The notes below the pieces were generated by a model. The model did no database searches. It was given only the letters and a program-made list of their open reading frames with translations, and had not been told where the DNA came from. Shown here in pieces: positions 18,865-30,244 of a DNA stretch of 64,000 nt. The position numbers and the translations under genes are program-made. Position 1 is the stretch's first letter, and the number at the start of each line of letters is the position of its first letter. The DNA lies in NCBI RefSeq assembly GCF_017068395.1, contig NZ_CP070619.1:992001-1056000 (forward strand). Direction: 5' to 3'. The DNA comes from Rhodococcus pseudokoreensis. GTDB lineage: Bacteria; Actinomycetota; Actinomycetes; Mycobacteriales; Mycobacteriaceae.

Positions 18865-20004
18865 TCAGGCGCGAACCGTCAGGCCCACCTTCTGGAATTC
18901 CTTCAAATCGGAGTATCCGGCCTTCGCCATCGAGCGGCGCAGTCCGCCGACCAGGTTCAGGGAACCGAACGGGTCGTCCGACGGGCCGGTCAGGACCCGG
19001 TCCAGCGACGGGCGGTCACCGAACGAGACCGGCAGCATCGTGCCGCGCGGGACCGACGGGTGCGCGGCAGCCGACGGCCAGTACCAGCCGCCGCCGGGAG
19101 CCTCCGCGGCAACGGCCAGCGGCGCGCCCAGAACTGCGGCGTCCGCGCCACAGGCGATCGCCTTCGCGAGGTCGCCCGAAGACGTGATGTCGCCGTCCGC
19201 GATGACGTGGACGTAACGTCCACCCGTCTCGTCGAGGTAGTCGCGGCGGGCCGCGGCGGCGTCCGCGATCGCCGTCGCCATCGGGAGACCGATACCCAGC
19301 ACCTCACCGGTGGTCGTGGCGCCCTCGGTGGAGCCGTACCCGACGATCACCCCGGCCGCGCCCGTGCGCATCAGATGCAGAGCGGTGCGGTGATCACTCA
19401 CCCCACCGGCCACCACCGGAACGTCCAACTCCGAGATGAACGTCTTCAGGTTCAGCGGCTCGCTGTCGCCGTGGACGACGTGCTCTGCAGAGATGATCGT
19501 GCCGTGCACCACCAGCAGGTCGATGCCCGCCTCCAGCAACTGCGGGGTCAGCGCCCGCGCGTTCTGCGGACTGACCCGCACGGCGGTGGTGACACCCGCG
19601 TCGCGGACCTGCGCCACGGCGGCGGCCAGGAGACCCGGCTGCAACGGCGCCGCATGCAGTTCCTGCAGCTTCTTGATCGGCGCCTCGACGTCCACGTCCG
19701 ACTCCGCCAGCGCAACGAGTTCGGCGAGCTTGGCCTCGACGTCCGCGTGCCGGCCCCACAGGCCCTCACCGTTGATGACCCCGAGGCCACCGCGCTTGCC
19801 GAGTTCGATCGCGAACGACGGCGACACGAGCGCATCGGTGGGATGCGCGAGCACCGGAATGTCGAACCGGTACGCATCGAGCTGCCAGGACGTCGACACC
19901 TCCTTGGAGGAGCGGGTCCGGCGGGAGGGGACGATGTCGATGTCGTCCAGCTCATAGGTTCGTCGGGCTGTTCGGCCCATGCCGATCTCAACGAGGTCGC
20001 GCAC
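18865..20004 (-). CDS. guaB3: GuaB3, IMP dehydrogenase-family paralogue
   Basis: This 379-residue protein is the GuaB3-type IMPDH/GMPR-family barrel found next to guaB2 in actinobacteria. It begins MRDLVEIGMGRTARRTYELDDIDIVPS in pattern (GTG start 20004) and has no CBS domain insert. The usual catalytic Cys loop GSxCTT is not seen; the matching region reads VIVGYGSTEGATTTGEVLGIGLPMATA, so the reaction is uncertain. GuaB3 has been described variously as an IMPDH-like enzyme or a paralogue of unknown role. It lies 33 bases after guaB2 and is probably co-transcribed with it. Confidence 0.88.
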   Translation of the reverse strand: MRDLVEIGMGRTARRTYELDDIDIVPSRRTRSSKEVSTSWQLDAYRFDIPVLAHPTDALVSPSFAIELGKRGGLGVINGEGLWGRHADVEAKLAELVALAESDVDVEAPIKKLQELHAAPLQPGLLAAAVAQVRDAGVTTAVRVSPQNARALTPQLLEAGIDLLVVHGTIISAEHVVHGDSEPLNLKTFISELDVPVVAGGVSDHRTALHLMRTGAAGVIVGYGSTEGATTTGEVLGIGLPMATAIADAAAARRDYLDETGGRYVHVIADGDITSSGDLAKAIACGADAAVLGAPLAVAAEAPGGGWYWPSAAAHPSVPRGTMLPVSFGDRPSLDRVLTGPSDDPFGSLNLVGGLRRSMAKAGYSDLKEFQKVGLTVRA

Positions 20005-20037
20005 GCGCGCCCCTTTCTCGTGAATCGTGACTGGTTG

Positions 20038-21618
<1,581 letters not shown>

Positions 21619-21791
21619 TCAGATCTGAAACTGCGGGAATACGGATACCAGGAAAAGTCCGGAGGGACGATCGATATTCCCAGCTCCGCACACCATGATA
21701 TCGGCTCGACGCGATCGCCACGGAGCCCACCCACGCTGGGCGTACGCCGAACGGCTGGCGCAGACCGGGCTGACCTGCGTACCGTGGTGCT

Positions 21792-22196
21792 GTGCGCGAT
21801 CAACTGCCTCCAGGTCTGCCCCCGGACCCCTTCGCCGGCGACCCCGCCGACCCGTCCGCAGCTCTCGATGCGATCGAACCGGGCCAGCCACTCGACCCCC
21901 ACGAGCGTCTCGCCGTGGAGGAAGACCTGGCCGACCTCGCCGTGTACGAGGCGCTGCTGGCGCATCGTGGGATCCGCGGTCTCGTCGTCTGCTGCGAAGA
22001 CTGCCAGCAAGATCACTACCACGATTGGGACATGCTCCGTGCCAACCTCCTCCAGCTTCTGGTCGACGGCACCGTGCGCCCCCACGAGCCCGCCTACGAT
22101 CCGACACCCGAGGCCTACGTCACCTGGGACTACTGCCGCGGATACGCGGACGCCTCGATGAACGACGCTCTGCACGGAGACGGCTTCGACGCCTGA
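21792..22196 (+). CDS. Conserved DUF5319-type protein (Rv3412-like)
   Basis: This 134-residue acidic protein starts at GTG 21792 and is homologous to Rv3412 of M. tuberculosis. It has a proline-rich N-terminus (DQLPPGLPPDPFAGDPADP in part) and a conserved central block GLVVCCEDCQQDHYHDWDML. Cys67, Cys68, Cys71, His75 and His77 are arranged like a metal site. The C-terminal half has aromatic residues in AYVTWDYCRGYADA. No function is known. It is divergent from guaB2, separated by 230 bases, and convergent with rsdA, with a hairpin between. Metal binding is my inference. Confidence 0.82.
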   Translation: MRDQLPPGLPPDPFAGDPADPSAALDAIEPGQPLDPHERLAVEEDLADLAVYEALLAHRGIRGLVVCCEDCQQDHYHDWDMLRANLLQLLVDGTVRPHEPAYDPTPEAYVTWDYCRGYADASMNDALHGDGFDA

Positions 22197-22249
22197 TCCG
22201 GCACAACCCGATACGAACTCTGTATTCACAGACTCCTGAATTCACAGAC

Positions 22250-22286
22250 AACTGTGGCCCGACACGCGAAGTGCCGGGCCACAGTT
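22250..22286. terminator. Bidirectional hairpin between the Rv3412-like gene and rsdA
   Basis: Arms AACTGTGGCCCG and CGGGCCACAGTT (12 bases, perfect) flank a 13-base loop. It lies midway between the two converging stop codons. Just beside it, ATTCACAGAC occurs twice (22224 and 22240). Confidence 0.75.
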
Positions 22287-22312
22287 GTGTGTGCGGGTGG
22301 GCCGCCGAGCCG

Positions 22313-23359
22313 CTAGCTGGTAGGCGGCAGCACCGGGACCGGGGTCGTGGTGGTCGGTAGCGGTACCGTCGAGGGCTGCTGCTGCTGAGACGGCTGCTGC
22401 TGAGTCGGCGGCAACGTGGTCGGATTGTCCGGCGGCAGTATCGGCAACTGCATGATCGTCGGATCCGGGCTCGTGGACGGCATCGTCTCGGGCGGAAGCG
22501 GCGGCTGCGGTGGGATGGTGGGGAGCTGCGGCAGCGGAATCGGCGGCAACCCCGGAATTTGCAGATCCGTGGGCAGCTGGGTTCCCGGCAGCAGTTCGGC
22601 TCCCGGCACCGTCGTCGAACCGGGTGTCCCCGGCACCGTGGCAGGCAGTTCAGCGGTCTGCGACGGCGCGCCGGTGGTCGTGGTTCCGGGTGTCGTCGTC
22701 GCGGCCGGCGGTGTGGTCGGGGCGATCTTCTCGACCTCCGCGGCCAGCTTCGCCCGCCACACGTCGAGTTCGTTGCGCATGTCGGCGTCGCGCACCCCGC
22801 CCGAACGGTCGGCGGCACCGTCGAGCAGGTTCTTCGCCGACTCCGCGTCGCCCGCGGCGATCAGCCGTTCGGCCTCCTGCAGCTGCGACGTGGTGTCGAT
22901 CTGCGCGACGGTCGAATCGGCCTGCTGGCTGAACACGACCGATTTGACACTCCACAGCGGATCGCCGGGTTCGGCGTCGTACGAGAAGATGGTGGCACCG
23001 CCCATGACGACCGCGATCGCGGCGGCAGCGCCCGCGATGGGTCGCAACAGGCGGAGCTTGCCGCGGGCGGCGCTGCGTGCGGAACGAACGTTGTCCGAGG
23101 CGTCGATCGCCGCGATCACGTCGTCGAGCAGCGGCCCGGTCGGCATCGGCGTCGACACGATGTCGGCACGCCAATTGGTCAGCAGAAGCGCGAGCTCGTA
23201 CTGCTCCGGCGAATCCGTTGCGACGGGACCGCCACCGGCGATCGCATCGATCAGCGCGTCGTCGCGGCGCACAGCCGCGACGTCCACCGGTGCGTCGTCT
23301 CCTGGGAGATCGGCATCGGGATTGCCGTTGCGCTTGATGCCCCTAGCCAAACCTCTCAC
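22313..23359 (-). CDS. rsdA: Anti-sigma-D factor RsdA
   Basis: This 348-residue membrane anti-sigma factor is homologous to Rv3413c. The cytosolic N-terminus (about 1-104) has the DDALIDAIAGGG and LLLTNWRADI segments that should bind SigD. One transmembrane helix lies at about 105-125. The external part has a helical region up to about residue 215, then a Pro/Thr-rich tail with long poly-Q/P runs (SQQQQP and similar) to the end. GTG 23359 overlaps the sigD stop by 17 bases, so the two are coupled. It probably releases SigD by regulated proteolysis, as described in M. tuberculosis. The tail is likely unfolded in the periplasm or wall. Confidence 0.85.
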   Translation of the reverse strand: MRGLARGIKRNGNPDADLPGDDAPVDVAAVRRDDALIDAIAGGGPVATDSPEQYELALLLTNWRADIVSTPMPTGPLLDDVIAAIDASDNVRSARSAARGKLRLLRPIAGAAAAIAVVMGGATIFSYDAEPGDPLWSVKSVVFSQQADSTVAQIDTTSQLQEAERLIAAGDAESAKNLLDGAADRSGGVRDADMRNELDVWRAKLAAEVEKIAPTTPPAATTTPGTTTTGAPSQTAELPATVPGTPGSTTVPGAELLPGTQLPTDLQIPGLPPIPLPQLPTIPPQPPLPPETMPSTSPDPTIMQLPILPPDNPTTLPPTQQQPSQQQQPSTVPLPTTTTPVPVLPPTS

Positions 23360-23921
23360 CTGCCCTCGTCACTTCTTTTTTCAGTTTCGCGATGGCTCGG
23401 TGTTGAGCCACGCGGACAGCTCCCGCGGTACTACCCACGGCCGCGGCCGTCTCCTCCGCCGACATACCGACCACGAGCCGGAGGATCAAGATCTCCCGGT
23501 GCTTCTCCGGCAGCGTGCTCAGCAGTTCGTTCATCTGCCTGCTCGCTTCCGAGTCCAGCGCCCGTTGTTCGGGTCCGTCATCGTTGGCTACGACATCAGG
23601 TACTTCGGCGACGGGCTCCGACTTGTTACGTGCGGAGTTCCGATGCGCGTCGGCGACCTTGTGCGCGGCGATCCCGTAGACGAATGCCATGAACGGCCGG
23701 CCCTGATCCTCGTAGCGAGGTAGGGCCGTCATCACGGCGAGGCACACTTCTTGTGCCACGTCGTCCGCGGAGAGTTGTCCCCTCTCCGCAGCACCGACCC
23801 TGGCTCTGCAGTAACGCACAACCAGGGGCCGAATGTTTTCCAGGACCAGAGCTAAAGCGGCCCGGTCACCCTGCGTTGCAGCGGCGACTGCGGAGTCCAA
23901 CTCCTCGCTCGTGTTAGTCAT
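23343..23921 (-). CDS. sigD: ECF RNA polymerase sigma factor SigD
   Basis: This 192-residue ECF sigma factor is homologous to Rv3414c. Region 2 begins near residue 26 (LENIRPLVVRYCRARVG) and includes DDVAQEVCLAVMTALPRYEDQGRPF and MAFVYGIAAHKVADAHR. Region 4 is LPEKHREILILRLVVGMSAEETAAAVG, followed by the recognition helix GAVRVAQHRAIAKLKKEV. ATG 23921 was chosen; an open upstream frame is not coding-like. Its stop overlaps the rsdA start. The regulon in related species includes ribosomal and starvation genes, which is not tested here. Confidence 0.92.
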   Translation of the reverse strand: MTNTSEELDSAVAAATQGDRAALALVLENIRPLVVRYCRARVGAAERGQLSADDVAQEVCLAVMTALPRYEDQGRPFMAFVYGIAAHKVADAHRNSARNKSEPVAEVPDVVANDDGPEQRALDSEASRQMNELLSTLPEKHREILILRLVVGMSAEETAAAVGSTAGAVRVAQHRAIAKLKKEVTRAGERFG

Positions 23922-24081
23922 CGTTGCTGAATATCCTGGCGTTACAGTGGCACCTCCCCCGATGGGTGTGCTCCCGCTCTCAGCGGAACACTCCAAGAGT
24001 AACGGTGCGGACCGAACGGTATTCGCCCGGATTCGCACCGATTCGTGATCAACCCGGCCCCGCGGTGCCCGACCAGCGGAG

Positions 24082-24909
24082 TCAGATTCGGAAGCGCCCA
24101 CCTCGCGCCCTGATGAGGGCTTCGCACTCCTTGCACACCGCCTTCGCACGTGAGTCGGACGTCACACCACCGAGCAACATCGCAGCCGCCCACTTCAGAG
24201 GTATCAGGCCGTACCGATCGCAGCGGTCGAGCACATCCGCGGCGAGCCGCGCCGCCGCACCGGAATCGGAGTCCCCCGTCATCGACGCGCTCCGCAGCAG
24301 ATCCGATTTGACGTGGTGCCGCACCGATCCGGCGGCCTCCGAAATTTCTGCCGCGGTCTCGGCGTGGCGGCGCGCCGAGGCGAAGTCCCCAGCCGCGAGA
24401 AACAACTCTGCGCGCACCCAGTGCCTCCGGACGTGCTGCCGCCACAGTTCGCCGGGGGCGTGCGCGTCCAGGTACTCGGAGCACCGATCGAGCAGCCGCC
24501 TGCCCAGCGCGAGCCGGCCGCACCCCAGTGCGTCGGCGGCGAGTCCCGTCAGTGCGTCGCATCGCGCCTCCACGGTGAGAACATCGTCGTCGGGACCCGT
24601 CCCGGCGACGGCCAGGGCCCGGCCGTCGAATCCCGACGCCACGGCGTGCCAGCCGAGTTGCCTCAACAGCGACGCCTGCGTGCTCCAGGCGAGCGAGACG
24701 ACCGCGGGTTCGGCAACCCCTCCGCGTGTCAGGGCGTCCAGTTCGGCGCGGGACCGGCTGTAGTGTCCACGGGCGCCCCACGCCACCGCCCGCATCCAGC
24801 GTTCGACGGGAACGTCCGACTCCGGCAGGGGGCCTGCACTCGGATCGGCGCCGAACGCCGCGCGGATCAGTGAATTCGTGACGTCGGATCGGAGAGAGGA
24901 GTCGGGCAC
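24082..24909 (-). CDS. Conserved hypothetical protein (Rv3415c-like)
   Basis: This 275-residue protein, mostly alpha-helical and rich in Ala, Leu and Arg, matches Rv3415c in length and place. No catalytic motif was found. The pattern of paired helices (for example WGARGHYSRSRAELDALTR, TLVEARCDALTGLAADALG-like and WVRAELFLAAGDFASARRHAETAAEIS) suggests TPR-like repeats. It starts at GTG 24909 and is separated from sigD by 160 bases, so it probably has its own transcript. A protein-protein scaffold is a reasonable guess only. Confidence 0.72.
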   Translation of the reverse strand: MPDSSLRSDVTNSLIRAAFGADPSAGPLPESDVPVERWMRAVAWGARGHYSRSRAELDALTRGGVAEPAVVSLAWSTQASLLRQLGWHAVASGFDGRALAVAGTGPDDDVLTVEARCDALTGLAADALGCGRLALGRRLLDRCSEYLDAHAPGELWRQHVRRHWVRAELFLAAGDFASARRHAETAAEISEAAGSVRHHVKSDLLRSASMTGDSDSGAAARLAADVLDRCDRYGLIPLKWAAAMLLGGVTSDSRAKAVCKECEALIRARGGRFRI

Positions 24910-24944
24910 GCCGAGATCATCGCATCGCCCGGCCTGCGCGGCGG

Positions 24945-25967
24945 TCAGGTGACCGCAGCGACGGCGTCCACGGCCGCATCCAGGGTGCCCAGGGCCGCGA
25001 TCGTCCGAGGTAGCGACTGTGTCCGGCTACCGGGACCGCCCGCGAGCATGGTCAGCCCGGTGCGCCTGCGGCGGATCGCCCGCAGCAGGGACGCGACGTC
25101 GCATCCGGCGGCAGGCAACCAGAGCACGATCACGTCCGGTTCGGCGTTGGTGACGGCGGCGAGCAACGCCGACCGGCACAGCGGTAGCGCGATCCGCGTG
25201 TCCACCGAGGCGGTGGCCAGGGCGGCGCCCAGGGCACGGAACTCGAGACCGTACGGGTCGGCGGGAATCGTGTCCGGCGTGTCCGCGGGCACCTGCACGA
25301 GCAGGACCCGGCCGCCGCCGCCGATCGGTGCATCCAGCGTCATCGTGGACAGGATCCCCGCGACGCATTCCGCGAAGACACGAACACTCGCCGCGGCGGC
25401 GTCGGAGTTCCTGCCCTCGTCCGCCCACTCGAGCACCGGAGCGACCACCGTCGTCCACATCGAGCTGAATCCTCGCTCCGCGACGGCGCGCACGACGATC
25501 CGGCGGATGGTCACGACGTCCCGCGCCAGCAATGCGCCCGACAGATTGCGGACGGCGGCGTCGGCGGCAACGAGGCCGGAAAAGGGTGACAAAAGGTTCG
25601 ACGAGCCTGTTTTCGTCCCGTTCACCGAGTTGTCATCCAGATTTTCGCCACCCGGCCGGAGGCCACTTTCTGACGAATATGTAGCCATTGCGTTAATCGC
25701 ATATCTCGCGGCCTCCGCGGAGTTTGCACCACCGTCCAGAGCCTGTTGCATGCATTCGAGCCGGGCAACGTCGCGCGGCGTGTACCGCCGGTGACTTCCC
25801 TGCGGGTGGACGGACGGGCCGATGCCGTAGCGGCGGTCCCAGGTGCGAAGCGTCGACGGGGCCACCCCGAGCCTTCTGGCCAGCGCAGATACCGACATCG
25901 TGGGCCCCTCGTCCGGAGATCCGGAGGGGGTCTGCGTTTCAGGCTCCGCGGGCTGGGGCACCCGCAC
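24945..25967 (-). CDS. MerR-like regulator with degenerate B12-binding-like domain
   Basis: This roughly 340-residue protein has a MerR-type winged helix starting at SVSALARRLGVAPSTLRTWDRRYGIG, with SHRRYTPRDVARLECMQ as its wing. A middle helical bundle (about 115-190, LLARDVVTIRRIVVRAVAERG) and a C-terminal alpha/beta domain follow, like the CarH/LitR plan of helical plus cobalamin-binding domains. The B12 signature (E/DxH and the lower-ligand His) is absent: the matching loop reads VQVPADTPDTIPADPYGLEFRALG. The start is uncertain. GTG 25967 has coding-like codons; ATG 25898 follows a GAGGGG site and would begin at the HTH; GTG 26012 is the longest. It is divergent from whiB3. The ligand is unknown. 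Confidence 0.72.
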   Translation of the reverse strand: MRVPQPAEPETQTPSGSPDEGPTMSVSALARRLGVAPSTLRTWDRRYGIGPSVHPQGSHRRYTPRDVARLECMQQALDGGANSAEAARYAINAMATYSSESGLRPGGENLDDNSVNGTKTGSSNLLSPFSGLVAADAAVRNLSGALLARDVVTIRRIVVRAVAERGFSSMWTTVVAPVLEWADEGRNSDAAAASVRVFAECVAGILSTMTLDAPIGGGGRVLLVQVPADTPDTIPADPYGLEFRALGAALATASVDTRIALPLCRSALLAAVTNAEPDVIVLWLPAAGCDVASLLRAIRRRRTGLTMLAGGPGSRTQSLPRTIAALGTLDAAVDAVAAVT

Positions 25968-26056
25968 ATCGTTACCCGTGACCCAAGGTCTTTCAACCCG
26001 AAACGGAAACACGGAACCGCGGGAAAGTAAATATTTTCCAGGTTAACTTTCAGCTC

Positions 26057-26077
26057 GTGGGATATGTAAATTCCCAC
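26057..26077. promoter_or_regulatory. Inverted repeat in the MerR-whiB3 intergenic region
   Basis: GTGGGA and TCCCAC arms flank a 9-base AT-rich spacer, within an unusually AT-rich stretch (about 26020-26115) for this genome. It lies upstream of both the MerR-like gene and whiB3. It could be the operator of the MerR-like protein. The assignment is by location only. Confidence 0.35.
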
Positions 26078-26089
26078 TGTGAACAACTA

Positions 26090-26119
26090 TTGACGCGATT
26101 TCCGAACCGACTCTACGGT
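26090..26119 (+). promoter_or_regulatory. Candidate primary-sigma promoter of whiB3
   Basis: TTGACG at 26090-26095 and TACGGT at 26114-26119 are separated by 18 bases, which fits an actinobacterial housekeeping promoter. The predicted start of transcription is 70-80 bases before the whiB3 ATG. The -10 element is a weak match. Confidence 0.4.
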
Positions 26120-26204
26120 TAGCAACGTGAATGATTCAGCGGCTTGAACGTCGAGCCCACGGTCCGCTCGCCGCCCGAGGCGAGCTTGCAGCTAAGGAGT
26201 CCAC

Positions 26205-26498
26205 ATGCCTGCACCCAACCACCTTCCCGGCCCGAACGCCGATATCTGGGATTGGCAGATGCACGGACTGTGCCGCGGAGTCGACTCCTCGATGTTCTTC
26301 CATCCCGACGGGGAGCGCGGCCGTGCCCGCGCACAGCGGGAAACCCGTGCGAAGGAAATGTGCCGGCGCTGCCCCGTCCTCGCCCAGTGCCGCAATCACG
26401 CGCTGAGCGTGTCCGAGCCGTACGGGATCTGGGGTGGAATGTCCGAAACGGAACGCGAGATGCACGCCCGGCACAGACGCGGCCGGATCGCCGTTTGA
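26205..26498 (+). CDS. whiB3: WhiB-family [4Fe-4S] redox regulator WhiB3
   Basis: This 97-residue protein is a WhiB-type iron-sulphur transcription regulator. Cys23, Cys53, Cys56 and Cys62 are the four conserved ligands, and GIWGG (75-79) is the family turn. The N-terminus NADIWDWQMHGLCRG and the DSSMFFHPDGERGRAR stretch closely match WhiB3 of M. tuberculosis, which binds the primary sigma factor and responds to redox and nitric oxide. ATG 26205 follows an AAGGAG site. It stands alone, divergent from the MerR-like gene, with its own terminator. Lipid-synthesis control is the mycobacterial role and is inferred here. Confidence 0.93.
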   Translation: MPAPNHLPGPNADIWDWQMHGLCRGVDSSMFFHPDGERGRARAQRETRAKEMCRRCPVLAQCRNHALSVSEPYGIWGGMSETEREMHARHRRGRIAV

Positions 26499-26516
26499 CC
26501 GCTCGCCCACACTCAC

Positions 26517-26550
26517 CGAGGAACCCTCGCCGCCGCGCGAGGGTTCCTCG
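26517..26550 (+). terminator. Terminator hairpin after whiB3
   Basis: Arms CGAGGAACCCTCGC and GCGAGGGTTCCTCG (14 bases, perfect) flank a 6-base loop, 19 bases after the whiB3 stop. It should insulate whiB3 from sigK. Confidence 0.8.
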
Positions 26551-26573
26551 CGTCACTTCGATCCCCTCGCCAC

Positions 26574-26600
26574 CCATCCACGGCGACTCGGTCTCCGAAT
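26574..26600 (+). promoter_or_regulatory. SigK-type promoter upstream of sigK
   Basis: CCATCC at 26574-26579 and CCGAAT at 26595-26600, with 15 bases between, match the -35 and -10 elements reported for SigK promoters in M. tuberculosis (CCATCC, 16-17 bases, CCGAAT). The spacer is one base shorter than that report. The -10 element is 28 bases before the sigK ATG. This indicates autoregulation of sigK-rskA. Confidence 0.7.
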
Positions 26601-26628
26601 GCCTACCGGCTGGAGGAGATGAGCGGAC

Positions 26629-27297
26629 ATGCACGCTACCGTGGTTCTCGATGAAGCGAGACGAGCGCTGGTGACGAACCACGAGGGCAATACCCCGGCA
26701 GAAGACGTGTGCTCGGCGGACGCGGCGAGGGCGCACAGCGCCCGAGCCACCGAATCCGCGGAACTATCCGACACCATGGCCCGCGTGGCGAACGGGGACG
26801 CCGACGCGTTCGCCGAACTGTACGACCGGACGAGCGCCCGAGTCCACGGCATGGTCCTGCGGGTCCTGCGCGACCCCGGGTACGCGGAGGAGACGACGCA
26901 GGAAGTCTTTCTCCAGGCATGGCGCACCGCGTCGAACTTCGATCCGGCCCGAGGTTCCGTACTGTCCTGGCTGATGACACTCGCGCACCGCCGGGCCGTC
27001 GACCGCGTGCGCTCGGAGCAGGCAGGCACCGACCGCGAGGCACTCTACGAGACCACCAACATCGCGGGGCCGTTCGACCACGTCACCGAGGAGGTGACCC
27101 GCCGGCTCGAGCATCAATCGGTGCTCGCCTGCCTCGACTCGCTCACGGACATGCAGCGTGAGTCCGTTGCGATGGCGTATTACGACGGCCGCACCTACCG
27201 GGAGGTCGCCTCCCAGCTGGGGGTCGCGCTGTCGACGGTGAAGACGCGCATCCGTGACGGACTGACGCGTCTTCGCGGCTGCCTGGGAGGTCTCTGA
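26629..27297 (+). CDS. sigK: ECF RNA polymerase sigma factor SigK
   Basis: This 222-residue ECF sigma factor resembles SigK. Region 2 contains FAELYDRTSARVHGMVLRVLRD, ETTQEVFLQAWRTASNFDPARGSVLSWLMTLAHRRAVDRVR, and the linker leads to region 4 at LTDMQRESVAMAYYDGRTYREVASQLGVALSTVKTRIRDGL. About 40 extra N-terminal residues precede region 2 compared with the mycobacterial protein. ATG 26629 has GGAGGAG 10 bases upstream; a start near Met49 is possible. The anti-sigma gene rskA follows two bases later. Control is from the SigK-type promoter upstream. In M. tuberculosis sigK lies elsewhere, so its position beside whiB3 differs. Confidence 0.87.
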   Translation: MHATVVLDEARRALVTNHEGNTPAEDVCSADAARAHSARATESAELSDTMARVANGDADAFAELYDRTSARVHGMVLRVLRDPGYAEETTQEVFLQAWRTASNFDPARGSVLSWLMTLAHRRAVDRVRSEQAGTDREALYETTNIAGPFDHVTEEVTRRLEHQSVLACLDSLTDMQRESVAMAYYDGRTYREVASQLGVALSTVKTRIRDGLTRLRGCLGGL

Positions 27298-27299
27298 AC

Positions 27300-28019
27300 A
27301 TGAACGACGAACTCGTGGGCATGGCCTACCCGTACGCACTCGACGCGCTCGACGACAGCGAGCGCCGCGAACTCGGCACCGATCTCGCCGGCACCGACGA
27401 GGACACCCGCTCGACGTTCACCGACGAGGTCCGGCGGATCCGCGAAGCGTTCGCGGTGGTGAGCGCTGTGGGCGCCGTCGAACCGCCACCACGGGTGCGG
27501 ACCCGGGTACTCGACGAGATCAGGCGTCCCGCACCCGCGCCGACGTCGCTCGCCGAGCGCCGCTCCCGTAGGCGGCGCTGGCAGATCGCCGTCGCCGCCG
27601 CCGCGGCCGTCGGTGTGCTCGCCGGCGGAACGGTGATCGTCCGGCAACTCACGGAAGGCCCGGCGCCCACCGTGGCGGAGCAGGTACTCGACGCCGCCGA
27701 CATGCACTCGTCGACGAGTGCGATCGCGGCAGGCGGGTCCGCGACCGCCAACTACTCGAAGTCGCAGGACGCCGTGGTGTTCGTGATGGACGGAGTCGCC
27801 CCGCCCAGCGCGGACACCGTGTACCAGCTGTGGTTGATGCCCGAATCCGGGGATGCGCCCGTGCCCGCCGGCACCGTGTCGGCCGGCGACGTGCAGCCGA
27901 CCACGACGATCGTCCTCGACGACGTGGGGTCGATGTCGAAGCTGGCCGTCACCGTCGAACCGCCCGGCGGGTCACCCCAGCCGACGTCCGAACCGTTCGC
28001 GGTGTTGCAACTGAGCTGA
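27300..28019 (+). CDS. rskA: Anti-sigma-K factor RskA
   Basis: This 239-residue protein has a cytosolic anti-sigma domain at the N-terminus (about 1-90; MAYPYALDALDDSERRE is typical of RskA). One transmembrane helix lies at about 97-118 after RRSRRRRW. A C-terminal external RskA domain (about 125-239) ends with the WLMPESGDAPVPAGTVSAGD and LAVTVEPPGGSPQPTSEPF motifs. SigK would be held at the membrane until RskA is cleaved by regulated proteolysis. ATG 27300 is two bases after the sigK stop. It is followed by a strong hairpin and faces groEL1. Confidence 0.87.
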   Translation: MNDELVGMAYPYALDALDDSERRELGTDLAGTDEDTRSTFTDEVRRIREAFAVVSAVGAVEPPPRVRTRVLDEIRRPAPAPTSLAERRSRRRRWQIAVAAAAAVGVLAGGTVIVRQLTEGPAPTVAEQVLDAADMHSSTSAIAAGGSATANYSKSQDAVVFVMDGVAPPSADTVYQLWLMPESGDAPVPAGTVSAGDVQPTTTIVLDDVGSMSKLAVTVEPPGGSPQPTSEPFAVLQLS

Positions 28020-28040
28020 TCCGGCCGCCTCCGGACAGAG

Positions 28041-28074
28041 AAAACCCCCGTGCGGTGATCCGCACGGGGGTTTT
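28041..28074. terminator. Bidirectional terminator between rskA and groEL1
   Basis: Arms AAAACCCCCGTGCGG and CCGCACGGGGGTTTT (15 bases, perfect) flank a TGAT loop. T-runs occur on both strands, so it can act as an intrinsic terminator in both directions. Confidence 0.92.
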
Positions 28075-28115
28075 CGTTCGAACGATCGGAGCCCGATCGG
28101 CCGCGACGGCAGAGC

Positions 28116-29810
<1,695 letters not shown>

Positions 29811-29821
29811 TCACGTATGGC

Positions 29822-30121
29822 TTACTTGGAGACGACAGCCAGCACGTCGCGTGCCGACAGGATCAGGTACTCCTGGCCGGCGTACTTGATCTCGGTTCCG
29901 CCGTACTTGGAGTAGATGACCGTGTCACCCTCCTTGACGTCGACCGGGATGCGGTTGCCCTGCTCGTTGACGCGGCCTTCGCCGACTGCGACGACAGTGC
30001 CCTCCTGGGGCTTCTCCTTGGCCGTGTCGGGAATGACCAGGCCGGAGGCAGTCGTCGTCTCAGCCTCGTTGGCCTGGACGAGGATCTTGTCCTCGAGCGG
30101 CTTGATGTTGACGCTCGCCAC
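29822..30121 (-). CDS. groES: Co-chaperonin GroES (10 kDa)
   Basis: GroES is the 99-residue lid of the GroEL ring. The sequence begins [31 protein letters not shown] in pattern, contains the mobile loop and the roof region, and ends VLAVVSK. GTG 30121 is the start, with GGAGGG upstream. It is first in the groES-groEL1 operon, about 124 bases downstream of the CIRCE element. Confidence 0.96.
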   Translation of the reverse strand: MASVNIKPLEDKILVQANEAETTTASGLVIPDTAKEKPQEGTVVAVGEGRVNEQGNRIPVDVKEGDTVIYSKYGGTEIKYAGQEYLILSARDVLAVVSK

Positions 30122-30244
30122 GATGAGCCCTCCACTTTGGGGTATGCGGATCCGGAGACTTCTCCGGACTCCTGTTTGAGTGTTCCGTTTACGGCACTTC
30201 ACACAGCCCCGTCGTCGCGGGTGCCGGAGCTCGATCGGCGCCAC

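Noticed and set aside
22224..22249. Direct repeat ATTCACAGAC near the Rv3412-like stop, considered as an attachment site
   Set aside because: Only 10 bases long, two copies, with no integrase or mobile gene nearby.
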